Source: Arcuatula senhousia (lineage: Eukaryota; Mollusca; Bivalvia; Mytilida; Mytilidae). Taken from it: a stretch of 64,000 nt of DNA. The DNA is taken from NCBI GenBank assembly GCA_963971305.1, contig OZ020306.1:53666686-53730685 (forward strand), in the 5' to 3' direction. A program made the position numbers and the translations under genes. Below, piece by piece: positions 32,222 through 44,880 of the stretch; the first letter of the stretch is position 1; the number at the start of each line of letters is the position of its first letter. The notes under the pieces were generated by a model. That model made no database searches, was not told the DNA's origin, and saw nothing but the letters and a program-made list of their open reading frames with translations.

Positions 32222-33244
32222 ATACGACTTTAAAAAAATGCAGACGTGTTATGATATGATGCTGTCGTTGTCCTTGTCGTCGTCGTCTGTTAACTTTTTA
32301 GTGTTTCTAAAATAATTTTCGTTTTGTATTCGATTGCTATGAAATTTCACAGTGATGTTTCTTACCATAAAAGGATGAATGGGAAAGATTTTGAGGGTCC
32401 TCCCGTTTCAAAATTAAGGGCCAAAAAGGGGCTAAAAATGCTACTTTTATGTTTGTTGCCACAATAACTTAGTTCTAGTTATTCCATTGGTTTGTAATTT
32501 GGCAATAATGTTCCTTACCATTAAAGGATGAATGGGATTGATTTTTGGGGTCCCCCTTTTTTGTTTCGAAATACAGGGCCCAAAAGGGGCAAAAAATCCA
32601 AATATTTAATTTGTTTCCTCCATAACTTTGGTTCTTGTTGACCTTTTGCTGTGAAATTTGTCAAGAATGTTTTTGCAATAAAAGAATGAACCTGATGAAT
32701 TTTTGCGCCCCCTTTTTTTCGGTTATGTAATTAGGGGCCCAAAGGGGCCAAAATCTAAACTATTTTATTTGAGGTTTGATTTTGAAAATTTATTTTGCAT
32801 GTTTGTTCTTGTCAAATAGCGGATACAAAATTTAGAATTAATTTTTGTGACTCCCCCTTTTCCCCCGATTACGTAATTAGGGGCCAAAATTGAAACTTTT
32901 TTACTCAATACAGATTGGCAGTATCTCTTACTGTTTTCAAGAAGTAAGTTGGCAAAGGGGTAAACAAAATCAGTTTTTATAGATTAACCAAGAAAATGGG
33001 CCTATTTCCTAATATAGAATTGAGTGGGGATATTGAAATGATATAAATATGATATTGTAAGAATATTTTTTTTTCCATTTGCTTTTAAAATAGTTAAAAT
33101 CTAATGAATTCCTTTTAAAATGTGGCTGAAAAGTCCACCACAGAAGGCATGTGTCAAAAACCTTTGTCAGTCCACCAGAGCAATTTACTATCCATATTGG
33201 GCCTAAAAAGTACAGGGTTCAACGTGTTGCGGTCGTATCATGCT
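32222..33244 (+). mobile_element. Family D element, about 1.0 kb, diverged 5' end
   Basis: It starts ATACGACTTTAAAAAAATG after a T-run, followed by GTCGTTGTC repeats and D core units ('ccttaccattaaaggatgaa'). The 3' module ends with TACAGGGTTCAACG, TTGCGGTCGTAT and CATGC at about 33225-33244. Confidence 0.75.
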
Positions 33245-33576
33245 AACTCTAAAACGGTGACAGATATCAAAATTCTGGCATGAACAATGGTGATCAGCAC
33301 ATCAAGATCTACCTACCCTGAAATTTTGAAGAAATTCCAACAAACTATGAGGGAGTTATTGCCCCTTTTCTTAATTTTTTTTTTTGCATTTTGCACTTAT
33401 TTTATCTTATATCTCAAGAACAATATAAGATATTTCAGTTGCATATTGTTCAGCTAAGTAAGCTCTACAAAATTGTCCATTGGGTCGAAAATGTCAGATG
33501 ACCCCTTATAGAAGTTATTGGAGCCCTTAAATTCTTAAAAATAGGGGTTTTTCTTATAGGTTGTGAACGAAACTAG

Positions 33577-34057
33577 GTCGTTTTCAGTTGACCTTCTCGA
33601 GTTAACTAGAGTTAACCCGATTAACAAATAAACGACTAGAGTTAGTACTCGGGTAAACCCCAATGACCTTTAACCGCTACTCGAGTTTAACTCTGGAAAG
33701 GCAGGGTTGGTAGAGTACGTGACGTCATGAGTAGAATTAACCTGTGACAATGGGACTTGATTTTGAAAATTATACATATTTAATGTTTAATTTATACAAG
33801 GAATAACATTAAGTTACTTTAGAAAATGATTTTTTTTTTATTTTATTATTTATAAGTCTTGAAGTTTAATTGTTATAATATAGTTGCTATGGTTAACTCT
33901 ATACCTGAGTACCCCGTTTTATTGAGAAAAATACACGAGTTAACCCGACTTTAGAATAACTTGTTCATTTGAAAAATGTAGTGCACATGATCCTAAAGAG
34001 CTATTAATAGAAAATTACTCTACTAGGGTTCACTCGAGTAGGTGTACTGAAAACAGC
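33577..34057. mobile_element. 481-bp MITE flanked by ACTAG
   Basis: The ends read GGTCGTTTTCAGTTGACC and, reverse-complemented from the right, GCTGTTTTCAGTACACC, continuing into CTCGAGTKAAC on both sides. ACTAG flanks it at 33572-33576 and 34058-34062. Closing the gap restores the A core phrase 'gaactagagaaaaggtttta'. GAGTTAAC-like subrepeats fill the left half, and a TGACGTCA palindrome lies at 33720-33727. No coding capacity is seen. Confidence 0.7.
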
Positions 34058-34917
34058 ACTAGAGAAAAGGTTTTACTTGCTTAAATGTTCAGCTAAGTGA
34101 GATTTACAAAATTGGCCATTAGGTCCAAATTGTCAGATGACCACTTATAGAGGTTATGGCCCCTGAAATGCAAAAGTAGTGGTTGTAGTTTTATAGTATG
34201 TGTAAGATAGAAGATAGGGAAAAGGATTTGCTTGCTTAAATGTTTAGTTAATTGAGATCTACAAAATTGTTCATTAGGTTTAAATTGTCAGATGACCCCT
34301 TAATCACCAAAAATAGAGGTTATAGCTTTATAGTAGTTAGGAAAAAGGTTTTGATAACTTTACTGTTCAGCTTATTAAGCTCTTCAAAATTGTCAACTAG
34401 GTCGAAATTGATAGAGAGACCTTATAGGAGTTATGACACCTTGAAAGACAAAAAAGTGGTTTTTGCCTTATAGATTGTGAAGGATAGTAGATAGAGAAAA
34501 GGTTTTGCTTGCTTTGCTTACTTTGTTGAGTAATTAGCTGGACATTTAATTGTCATCGTTAAGCGTCCGTCGTCCGTCCGTTAACTTTTCTTCAAAGATC
34601 TTCTTCTCTGAAACCACTGAAGGGATTGCATTGATACTTGGTATACATGATCTTTAGGATGTCCTCTACCAAGTTTGTGAATTATATTCATGTCGACCAA
34701 CCAAGATGGCCGCCGTTGCTAAAAATAGAACAGGGGGGTCAGACCATTGTTTTTGGCTTATAACTCAAAAAGTATAAGAGATAGAGAAAATCCGAAGCAA
34801 CCTACCTTGTTCAGCATCAAAAGCTCTACCAATCTCTCCATTGAGTCGAAGTTGTGAAACAACTCCTTATAGGAGTTATTGCCCTTTAATCATCAAATTT
34901 GACCGTATGTAGTTTTT

Positions 34918-35835
34918 GTCTCGCCTGCGAAGCAGAGCGGGACATAGGTGTTACTTTACCGGCGGCGGCGGCGACGGCGGCGGCGACGGCGGCGTTAACT
35001 TTTTGAAAAAGTTTTATGAGCACCTCCATATCTCAAGAACTATAGGTCCTGGGTTGATGAAACTTGGTATGCATATGCCCCAGTAGTAGCTTAGCACAGT
35101 TGCATCCCCATCTTTTGACATTGACCTTGATTTTCCGGTTGAGTGACTTTGACAATTTTCAATACATATAATAGCAATGAAAAAGTTTTGCGAGCACCTC
35201 CATATCTCAAGAACTATAGGTCCTGGGTTGATGAAACTTGGTATGCATATGCCCCAGTAGTAGCTTAGCACAGTTGCATCCCCATCTTTTGACCTTGACC
35301 TTGATTTTCCGGTTGAGTGACTTTGACAATTTTCAATACATATAATAGCAATGAAAAAGTTTTGCGAGCACCTCCATATCTCAAGAACTATAGGTCCTAG
35401 GTTGATGAAACTTGGTATGCATATGCCTCAGTAGTAGCTTAGCACATTTGCATCCCCATCTTTTGACCTTGACCTTGATTTTTCGGTTGAGTGACTTTGA
35501 CAATTTTCAATACATATAATAGCAATTGAAAAGTTTTGCGAGCACCTCCATATCTCAAATACTATAGGTCCTAGGTTGATGAAACTTGGTATGCATATTC
35601 CCCAGTAGTAGCTTAGCACAGTTGCATCCCCATCTTTTGACCTTGGCCTTGATTTTCCGGTTGAGTGACTTTGATTATTTTTATTGCATATATTTGCAAT
35701 GTTTAAGTTCTATAAACATCTTTTGATCTCAGAAACTGAAAATCCATGTAAATTCAAAATATAGTGGAAGTAAGAAAGAATAATTGTTTCTGATGGTGCC
35801 GGCAGGCGAGACATACTTTAGTGTTAACTCTTGTT
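34918..35835 (+). mobile_element. Family C element, complete, 918 bp
   Basis: It has the 5' motif and hairpin arm, a GGCGGCGAC array, four core units of about 170 bp (starts near 35012, 35187, 35362, 35535) and the standard 3' module with GCAGGCGAGAC and AACTCTTGTT. It sits between TTTTT and GGACAATATC, and the empty form of this site is at 36320-36334. Confidence 0.9.
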
Positions 35836-36755
35836 GGACAATATCTTGAAAATCGTTAGAGCTAGAGGAAAAGTTAGCATTGGAGAATTGTTTAGCTTAT
35901 TGAGATCTACAAAAATGATTCAGGGTCTAAATTGTCAGATCAGCCGTTTAAAAGTTATTCCCCTTTAACTGTTTTTTCCATGAATTTACACTGATTTTCA
36001 AAAATCTTCTTCTCTAAAACTACTGAAGGGATTGCATTGATACTTGGTATACATGATTTTTAGGATGTCCTCTACCAAGTTTGTGAATTATATTCATGTC
36101 GACCAACCAAGATGGCCGCCGTTGCTAAAAATAGAACAGGGGGTCAGACCATTGTTTTTGGCTTATAACTCAAAAAGTATAAGAGATAGAGAAAATCCGA
36201 AGCAACCTACCTTGTTCAGCATCAAAAGCTCTACGAATCTTTCCATTGAGTCGAAGTTGTGAAACAACTCCTTAAAGGAGTTATTGCCCTTTAATCATCA
36301 AATTTGACCGTTTTTGCAGTTTTTGGACAATATCTTGAAAATCGTTAGAGCTAGAGGAAAAGTTAGCATTGCAGAATTGTTAAGCTCATTGAGATCTACA
36401 AAAATGATTTCAGGGTCTAAATTGTCAGATCAGCCGTTTAAGAGTTATTCCCCTTTAACTGTTTTTTCCATGAATTTACACTGATTTTCAAAAATCTTCT
36501 TCTCTAAAACTACTGAAGGGATTGCATTGATACTTGGTATACATGATCTTTAGGATGTCCTCTACCAAGTTTGTGAATTATATACATGTCGACCAACCAA
36601 CCTGGCCGCCGTTGCTAAAAATAGAACAGGGGGGGTCAGACCATTGTTTTTGGCTTATAACTCAAAAAGTATAAGAGATAAAGAAAATCGGAAGCAATTT
36701 TTTTTGTTCAGCATCAAAAGGTCCTTACAGTAGTCATTGCCCTTTAACTGTTTTT

Positions 36756-39168
36756 ATACCCCGCCACACGAAGTGGCAGGGTATTATGTTATACCCTCAG
36801 TTTTTAGCTCACCTGACCCGAAGGGTCATGTGAGCTATTGTCATCGTTAAGCGTCCGTCGTCCGTCCGTCGTCCGTCGTCCGTCGTCTGTCGTCCGTCGT
36901 CCGTCCGTCCGTTAACTTTTCTTCAAAGATCTTCTTCTCTAAAACCACTGAAGGGATTGCATTGAAATTTGGTATACTTGATCTATAGGATGTCCTCTAC
37001 CAAGTTTGTGAATTATATACATGTTGACAAACCAACATGGCCGCCGTTGCTAAAAATAGAACAGGGGGGTCAGACCATTGTTTTTGGCTTATAACTCGAA
37101 AAGTATAAGAGATAGAGAAAATCCGAACCAACCTTTCATGTTCAGCATCAAAAGCTCTACAAATCTCTCCATTGAGTCGAAGTTGTGAAACGACTCCTTA
37201 TAGGAGTTATTGCCCTTTAATCATCAAAATTGACCATTTTTGCAGTTTTTGGACTATATCTTGAAAACCGTTAGAGCTAGAGGAAAAGTTAGCATTGCAG
37301 AATTGTTAAGCTCATTGAGATCTACAAAAATGATTTCAGGGTCAAAATTGTCAGATCAACCGTTTAAGAGTTATTCTCCTTTAACGGTTTTTTTCCATTA
37401 GTTTACACTGATTTTCAAAAATCTTCTTCTCTGAAACAACTGAAGGGATTGCATTGATACTTGGTATGCTCGATCTTTAGGATGTCCTCTACCAAGTTTG
37501 TGAATTATATACACATCGACCAACCAACATGGCTGCCGTTGCTAAAAATAGAACAGGGGGGTCAGACCATTGTTTTTGGCTTATAACTCGAAAAGTATAA
37601 GAGATAGAGAAAATCCGAAGCAACCTTCCATGTTCAGCATCAAAAGCTCTACAAATCTCTCCATTGAGTCGAAGTTGTGAAACGACTCCTTATAGGAGTT
37701 ATTGCCCTTTAATCATCAAAATTGACCATTTTTGCAGTTTTTGGACTATATCTTGAAAACCGTTAGAGCTAGAGGAAAAGTTAGCATTGCAGAATTGTTA
37801 AGCTCATTGAGATCTACAAAAATGATTTCAGGGTCAAAATTGTCAGATCAACCATTTAAGAGTTATTCCCCTTTAACTGTTTTTTTTCCCATTAATTTAC
37901 ACTAATTTTCAAAAATCTTCTTCTCTGAAACAACTGAAGGGATTGTATTGATACTTGGTATGCTTAATTGAATTATATACATGTCGACCAACCAACATGG
38001 CGGCTGTTGCTAAAAATAGAACAGGGGGGTCAGACCATTGTTTTTGGCTTATAACTCAAAAAGTATAAGAGATAGAGAAAATCCGAAGCAACCTTTCATG
38101 TTCTGCATCAAAAGCTCTACAAGTTTTTGCAGTTTTGGGACAATATCTTGAAAACTGTAAGCATTTCAGATGTGTTTAGCTCATTGAGATCTACAAAAAT
38201 GATTTCAGGGTCAAAATTGTCAGATCAGCCATTTAAGAGTTATTCCCCTTTAACTGTTTTTTTTTCCATTAATTTTAACTGATTTTCAAAAATCTTCTTC
38301 TCTGAAACCACTGAAGGGATTGTTTTGCAACTTTGTATACTTGAAAGTTTGTGAAATTTATTCAAACTTTGGCATAAGAGATCAGGTGAGCGATTCAGGC
38401 TCCTGGGAGCCTCTAGTTTTCGGTGTCTGTCCGTCCGTCCGTCTGTCTGTCCGTCTGTCCGTCTGTCCGTCCCCCGAAGGTTTCCGACCAATAACTTGAA
38501 AACGCGTCAAAGGATTTGAATGATATTTTGCACAGCTGTTTAGTACAATAAAATACAGGTCAAGTTCGATTTCCAGCATGATTCAAAAAACAGTTTTCGA
38601 GATGGGCCACTTTGAAAAATCAAATTTCATGAAATTTTGAGTTTCCGACCAATAACTTGAAAACGCGTCAAAGGAGTTGAATGATATTTTGCACAGCTGT
38701 TTAGTACAATAAAATACAGGTCAAGTTCGATTTCCAGCATGATCCAAAAAATATTTTTGGAGATAGGCCACTTTGAAAAATCAAATTTCATTAAATTTTG
38801 AGTTTCCGACCAATAACTTGAAAACGCGTCAAAGGATTTGAATGATATTATGCACAACTGTTAAGTACAATAAAATACAGGTCAAGTTCAATTTCCAGCA
38901 TGATCAAAAAAAAGGTTTTTGAGATAGGCCACTTTTAAAAAATCAAATTTCATGAAATTTTGAGTTTCCGACCAATAACTTGAAAACGCGTCATGGGATT
39001 CAAATGATATTTTGTACAGCTATTGAGTACAATAAAATGCAGGTCAAGTTCAATTTCCAGCGTGATCCGAAAAACAGTTTTCGAGATAGGCCACTTTGAA
39101 ATCAAATTTTATAAACTTTTGATATTATAACGTGGCGGGGTATCATTTAATGTCCCATTACATGCCCT
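36756..39168 (+). mobile_element. Family E element interrupted by an A element
   Basis: The 5' hairpin ATACCCCGCCAC acgaa GTGGCAGGGTAT follows five T. The element is split after 'ataccctcagttttt' by the A copy at 36806-38418 and resumes 'ttcggtgtctgtccg'. Four core units follow with starts at 38481, 38642, 38803 and 38965 (period 161). The 3' motif GTGGCGGGGTAT lies at about 39132-39143, and the terminus CATGCCCT ends at 39168. Confidence 0.85.
36806..38418 (+). mobile_element. Family A element, complete, nested in E
   Basis: It has a standard 5' hairpin, a CGTCCGTC array, four units of about 490 bp ('aagggattgcattgatactt'), and the 3' end CAGGTGAGCG with hairpin GGCTCCtGGGAGCC and CTAGTT. 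The empty counterpart of its site is in the E copy at 52304-52310. Confidence 0.88.
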
Positions 39169-39169
39169 G

Positions 39170-39595
39170 TTTCTTCGTGACCGACTTTTGAAGCAGGGCT
39201 ATAAGAAAATACGTCTCATACGATCACTAAAAAAATTCTTTCTTCGTTATCAGCCACTAGTAGAAAAGTTCAAAATTGAGTTAAAAGATATGATAGTTAA
39301 TTGTTTTAATTAGTGTTTGACTGGTCTGCTGTACTGAGATGATCACCTCAATATCCCTATTGTGTCTCACAACTATGTTGTGTTCTATGGTCATTACCGG
39401 ATCCTAAGATCGCAATGGAAGAGGGAGGTTTGGCGCCATAAAACCTGGTTTAACCCACCATTTCGTTTGAAATGCCTGTACCAAGTCAGGACCATTGCGA
39501 TCCACCAGTTCTCCGGTATGACTGATTCGTTTTTGTCATTTTCTCTGGACTATGAGATTGATCATTCAAGTTCGGTAGTTTTGTTATTACCTTTA
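39170..39595 (+). mobile_element. 5'-truncated retroelement tail
   Basis: The coding tail reads LRDRLLKQGYKKIRL-like sequence, KKFFLRYQPLVEKF and a stop near 39310, followed by the same 3' UTR as at 11495-11779. It is nearly identical to that copy apart from scattered substitutions but starts further downstream, as expected for incomplete reverse transcription. Confidence 0.75.
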
Positions 39596-39738
39596 ATTAA
39601 ACTGATTTCCAAAAACCTTCTCTGAAACCACTGAAAGGATTGTTTTGCAACTTTGTATACTTGAAAGTTTGTGAAATTTATTCAAACTTTTGCATAAGAG
39701 ATCAGGTGAGCGATTCAGGCTCCTTGGAGCCTTTAGTT

Positions 39739-42700
39739 CATTACTTTTCCCCTGAATTTCAAAATTAACTTGTCTGACACCATACATCGAACTTCAACCA
39801 AACTTGGCACAGTTGTTAAATAGCATAAATGCTACAATTCTATCGTTCGGATTATTGATTCGTCAAAAAATATGGCCGCCATGGCTAAAAATAGAGCATA
39901 GGGGTAAATTGCAGTTTTTTGCTAATTACTCAAAATTAGTTACAGATATTAAAATTCCGATGGGAGACAAAAGTGATCAGCATCTTAAGATCTACCTGCT
40001 CTGAAATTTTCAAGAAGATCCAACAACCAATGTAGGAGTTATTGCCTTTTTTCTGGATTTTTTTTTCAACATTTTGCACTTATTTAGCCCTATATCTTGA
40101 AAACTATACAAGATATTTAAAAACTTCAAACCGCATATGATTTAGCACATCAAGATCTACATTTCATGTAATAAGGTCAAATCTGTAGAACCGTTTCTTT
40201 TAGGAGTTATGGCCCCTTAAAGCATCAAAATTTACCATTTTTCATTACTTTTCCCCTTGAATTTCAAAGATGAACTTGTCTTACACCATACATCCAACTT
40301 CAACCAAACTTGGCACAGTTGTTTAATAGTATAAATGCTACAATTCTGTCGTTCGGATTATTGATACGTAAAAAAATATGGCCACCATGGCTAAAAATAG
40401 AACATAGGGGTAAACTGCATTTTTTGCTAATAATTCAAAAATAGTTTCAGATATCAAAATTGTACAAGAATCAAAAGTGATCAGCATATTAAGATCTACC
40501 TGTCCTGAAATTTTTGAAATGATCTGACTGCTGATGTGGGAGTTATTGTTCTTTTTAACTCACCTTGCCGAAGGCAATGTGAGCTTTTGCCATCACTTGG
40601 CGTCCGTCGTCTGTCATCCGTCGTTCAACTTTTCAAAAATCTTCTTCTCTGAAACCGCTTAGTCAAATGTAATGAAACTTGGTAGGGTTGTTTTGTAGTA
40701 TGTCCTCTACAAAACTATCGTTCGAATTTTCGATTCGACAAAAAAAACATGGCCGCCATGGCTAAAAATATAACATAGGGGTAAATTGCAGTTTTTAGCT
40801 CACCTGACCCGAAGGGTCATGTGACCTATTGCCATCACTTTGCGTCCGTCGTCTGTCGTCCGTCGTCCGTTACCTTTTTTCAAACATCTTCTTCTCTAAA
40901 ATTGCTTGGCCAAATGCAGCCAAACTTGATATGGTTGTTCCTTAGGGTATTGTGCAAAAATTTTGTGTTGGTATTTTTGATACATCAAAAAACATGGCCG
41001 CTGTTACTAAAAATAGAACAGGGGGGTCAAATACAGTTTTTATGCCCCGCCAACTTTGTTGGGGGCATATAGTTTTTCGGTCCGTTCGTCCGTCCGTCCG
41101 TCCTTCCGTCCGTCCTTCCGTCCGTCCGTCCGTCCGTCACACTTTAGTTTTCCGCACTTTTTTTCCACATCCTTGCATATATTCAAAAGATTTTTGGTAT
41201 GTGAGTCTACCATGATGAGTTACAGGTCAAGTTCGAGTTTAGTTCCGGTCCACTGATTTTGACCTAAATTACGGCCCTTGAACTTAGCAAATTTTGTAAA
41301 AAAAAAGTTTTCCGCTTTTTTTTTCCACATCCTTGCATATATTCAAAAGATTTTTGGTATGTGAGTCTACCATGATGAGTTACAGGTCAAGTTCGAGTTT
41401 CGTTCCGGTCCACTGATTTTGGCCTAAATTACGGCCCTTGAACTTAGCAAATTTTGTAAAAATAAGTTTTCCGTACTTTTTTTCCACATCCTTCCATATA
41501 TCCAAAAGATTTTGGGTATGTGAGTCTACCATGATGAGTTACAGGTCAAGTTCGAGTTTCGTTCCGGTCCACTGATTTTGACCTAAATTACGGCCCTTGA
41601 ACTTAGCAAATTTTGTAAAAAAAAAGTTTTCCGCACTTTTTTTCCACATCCTTGCATATATTCAAAAGATTTTTGGTATGTGAGTCTACCATGATGAGTT
41701 ACAGGTCAAGTTTGAGTTTCGTTCCGGTCCACTGATTTTGACCCAAATTAGGGCCCTTGGACTTAGCAAATTTGGTAAAAATAACAATTTTATTTTATTT
41801 GACAGCGGGGCATCAGTGTCATCTTGACACATTTCCTTGTTTGCAAATAACTCAAAAACGGTCACAGATATCAAAATTCTGGCAAGGGTAAAAGTGATCA
41901 GCACCTCAATATCTATCTGCCCAGGAATTTTCAAGAAGATCCAACAACCGATGTAGGAGTAATTGCCCTTTTTCTGGATTTTTTCAAAATTTTGCACTTA
42001 TTTAGCTCTATATCTTGAAAACTATACAAGATATTTTAAAAATTCAAATTGCATATGATTAAGCACGTCAAGATCTACGTTTCATGTAATTAAGTCAAAG
42101 CTGTAGAACCATTTCTTTTAGGAGTTATGGCCCTTAATGCGTCAAAATTTACCATTTTTAGCTCACCTGGACCAAAGGTCCATGTGAGCTATTGCCATCA
42201 CTTGGCGTCCGTCGTCGTCGTCGTCGATGTCCGTGGTTAACTTTTCTTTGAAAATCTTCTCCTCTGAAACGACTGAAGCGATTGCTTTGAAACTTTGCAC
42301 ACTTCATCTATGGGATGTCCTCTAATAAGATTGCACAAATGGTGACTGCCATCCAAACAACATGGCCGCCGTTACTAAAAATAGATCACGGGGGTCAGAC
42401 TACTGTCTTTGGCTTGTAAATCAAAAAGTTAAGAGATAGATGAAATCTGATGTCACGCTGCTGCTTCAGCATCAAAAGCTCTACAAAAGTCTTCATTGAG
42501 TCGAAGTTGTCAGATGACCCCTCATAGGAGTTATGGCCCCTTAAAGGTGAAAAATAGCTTTTTAGCTCACCTGACCCGAAGGGTCAGGTGAGCTATTGTC
42601 ATCACTTGGCGTCCGTCGTCCGTAAACTTTTTAAAACGTTAACTCCTCTGACACCAAAGTCCAATTGCAACCAAACTTGGTATGGTTGTTCATTAGCATT

Positions 42701-44035
42701 CGGTGCTTAGAATTGATGTGGGGATTTTTTATTCGTCATAAAACAAGGCCGCCATGGCTAAAAATAGAACATAGGGGTAAAATGCAGTTTTTTGCAAATA
42801 ACTCAAAAACGGCTACAGATATCAAAATTCTGGCATAGGGTAAAAGTGATCAGCACCTCAAGATCTACCTACCCTGAAATTTTGAAGAAAATCCAACAAC
42901 CCATGTAGGAGTTATTGCCCTTTTTGTGGATTTTTTGCAAATTTTGCACCTGTTTAGCTCAATATCTTGAAAACTACTAGATATTTGAGAAATTTAAATT
43001 GCATGTTGTTAAGCACATCAAGATCTACAAAATATGTTATAGGGTCAACGTTGTAGGACCTTTCCTTTTAGGAGTTATTGCCCTTAGAACGTCAAAATTG
43101 TGCATTTTAACAGCATTTCCTCATTACATTGAAAACGTTAACTCCTCTAACACTTTAAGTCCAATTGGAACCAAACTTAATACAGTTGTTTATTTGCATT
43201 TGGTGTATAGAACTGATGTGGGGATTTTTGATTGGTCGTAAAACATGGCCGCTATGGCTAAAAATAGAACATAGGGGTAAATGGCAGTTTTTTGCAAATA
43301 ACTCTAAAACGGTGACAGATTTTAAAATTTTGATGGGGAACAAAAGTGATCAGCACCACAAGATCTACCAGCTCTGAAATTTTGAAGAAAATCCAACAAC
43401 CCATGTAGGAGTTATTGCCCTTTTTGTGGATTTTTTACAAATTTTGCACCTGTTTAGCTCAATATCTTGAAAACTATACAAGATATTTGAGAAATTTAAA
43501 TTGCATATTGTAAAGCTCATTAAGATCTACAAAATATGTAATAGAGTATCGTTGTAGGACCTTTCCTTTAAGGAGTTGTTACCCTTTGATTGGTCGTTTA
43601 ACATGACCACCATGGTTAAAAATAAAACATGGGATAAATTGCAGTTTATTAGTAACTAAAAAACTGTGTCTGATTGAGTACAAAGTTGATCATCACCTCA
43701 AGATCTACACACTCTGAAATTTTGAAAAAGATTTAACAACCCATGTGGAAGTCATTGCCCTTTTTCTGGATTTTTGCAAAGTTTGCACTTGTTAAGCTCA
43801 ATATCTTAAAAACTATACAACATGCTTGGGAAATTTAAATTGCATATTTTCAAGCACACTAAGATCTCCAAAATGTAAAACAGAGACAAAGTTGTAGGAC
43901 TGTTCATTTTGAGTTTTTGCCCATAGAATATAAAATGAAGGGAAAAAAAACGTTGATTAAATATATATTTCTGTACCCTTCTACACTTAACTGCATGAAG
44001 TTAAATCATGTTGTCATATCTATATTCTAAGTATT
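39739..44035 (+). mobile_element. Stack of family A elements, four 5' ends and no 3' end
   Basis: A-type 5' hairpins start at 40557 (AACTCACCTTGCC gaa GGCAATGTGAGCT), 40797, 42160 and 42564, each after a T-run in the core of the preceding copy. A core units fill the rest, including 39739-40556. None of the four has the CAGGTGAGCG/CTTGTT end in this window section; the core fades out near 44035. A G element sits inside the second. Confidence 0.7.
41042..41841 (+). mobile_element. Family G element, complete, 800 bp
   Basis: The 5' hairpin ATGCCCCGCCAAC tt GTTGGGGGCAT follows five T. A CCGTCCGTCCTTCCG array comes next, then four units of 160 bp (tccgc marks at 41151, 41311, 41470, 41630). The 3' motif GCGGGGCAT, hairpin GTGTCAtcTTGACAC and CCTTGTT close it. 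The empty form of the site is at 17497-17502 in another A copy. Confidence 0.88.
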
Positions 44036-44880
44036 GTGATTTTTGTTTTGGTGTTTGAATAATTAAACCACATGTGTTTTTTCGATAATTTGGGTCCAAG
44101 GTCGGGATAAAACTGAAGGAATTTAGGTCTTTTTTAAAGCAACTTCCTGTTCCTTTTTCCCGCGGATTTCAGATAATAAACATTGTGTATATTTCAGACA
44201 GTATTTCAGGCAAAAATATCACTAAATATCGTTTCATTTTGTAAGAGTAGTTGTTTAATCATGTTATAACTAATCTACTAAACATTTATGATTGATTTAA
44301 TCTAACAGAAACATTTTAAAATGAGTTTTTAGTCAAATTCGCATTGTACTAATTATAGCCTATAGCCATAGGATAGTATTTATGTATTGCCTTTCCATAA
44401 AAGGGACTGTTAATTTTTATTATTTTAAGATATAAATAAAAACAAACAATCATACAAAAACTTATAAAGAATATAACATTTACAAACAGCGTTCTACATG
44501 TACATCCTTTGTAAACTGAGACAGCAACAGAATTTATCCACAACAACCACAAGACTGTAGGTAAAAGAGACCTAAACCAAAATAAACTAGAATCTAAAAT
44601 TTCAATAAAAATAAGAAATCTTAATTTGTGAATTGTAACAAATTTACAACTTGGTGTCAAACATAGTTGAAACAATAAACAAACAACTATATACATGTAA
44701 TTATGGCCCGACCACGTATGTGGATCAGACATCAAATATCATTTGTACAATAGTCAATACCATGTCAATACATGTATGTGCAGTGTCCGTATCCAAATGA
44801 CCAAACACTACTATTCGGTTAAAAGCTCAATAGAGCTTATGTTCACTGTTATAAATGTACCGAATTCAAATAAAATTTTT
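44036..44880. other. AT-rich spacer, no supported gene
   Basis: The longest frame, 128 codons on the minus strand (44349-44735), has hydrophobic stretches but no recognisable motif, no splice context and no repeat partner. I consider it chance in AT-rich DNA. Confidence 0.45.

Larger units (their letters stand above)
31983..34530 (+). mobile_element. Diverged family A element containing D and a MITE
   Basis: The 5' hairpin region (AGCTCATCTGGCC aaa GACCATGTGAGC) and a CGTCGTCGTC stretch start it. Core phrases run to 32221, resume at 33245 and again at 34058. The later units of about 155 bp ('cttgcttaaatgttcagcta') run to about 34530. No 3' end was found before the next A start near 34535. 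Confidence 0.6.
34535..39738 (+). mobile_element. Outer family A element holding C, E, A and retroelement tail
   Basis: A truncated start (AGCTGGACATTTAATTGTC, then CGTCCGTCGTCCGTCCG) leads into a different A core subfamily with units of about 490 bp ('ctgaagggattgcattgata'). The 3' end CAGGTGAGCG, hairpin GGCTCCttGGAGCC and TTTAGTT lies at 39703-39738. A C element (34918-35835), an E element (36756-39168) and a retroelement tail (39170-39595) interrupt it. Confidence 0.65.

Noticed and set aside
38240..38580. Possible G-quadruplex or coding array at the CCGTCCGTC runs
   Set aside because: The runs have only two adjacent C or G per unit, not three or more, and are the generic short-period repeat of these element families.
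44349..44735. 128-codon open frame on the minus strand with hydrophobic stretches
   Set aside because: No motif, no start context, no splice or repeat context; AT-rich DNA gives such frames by chance.
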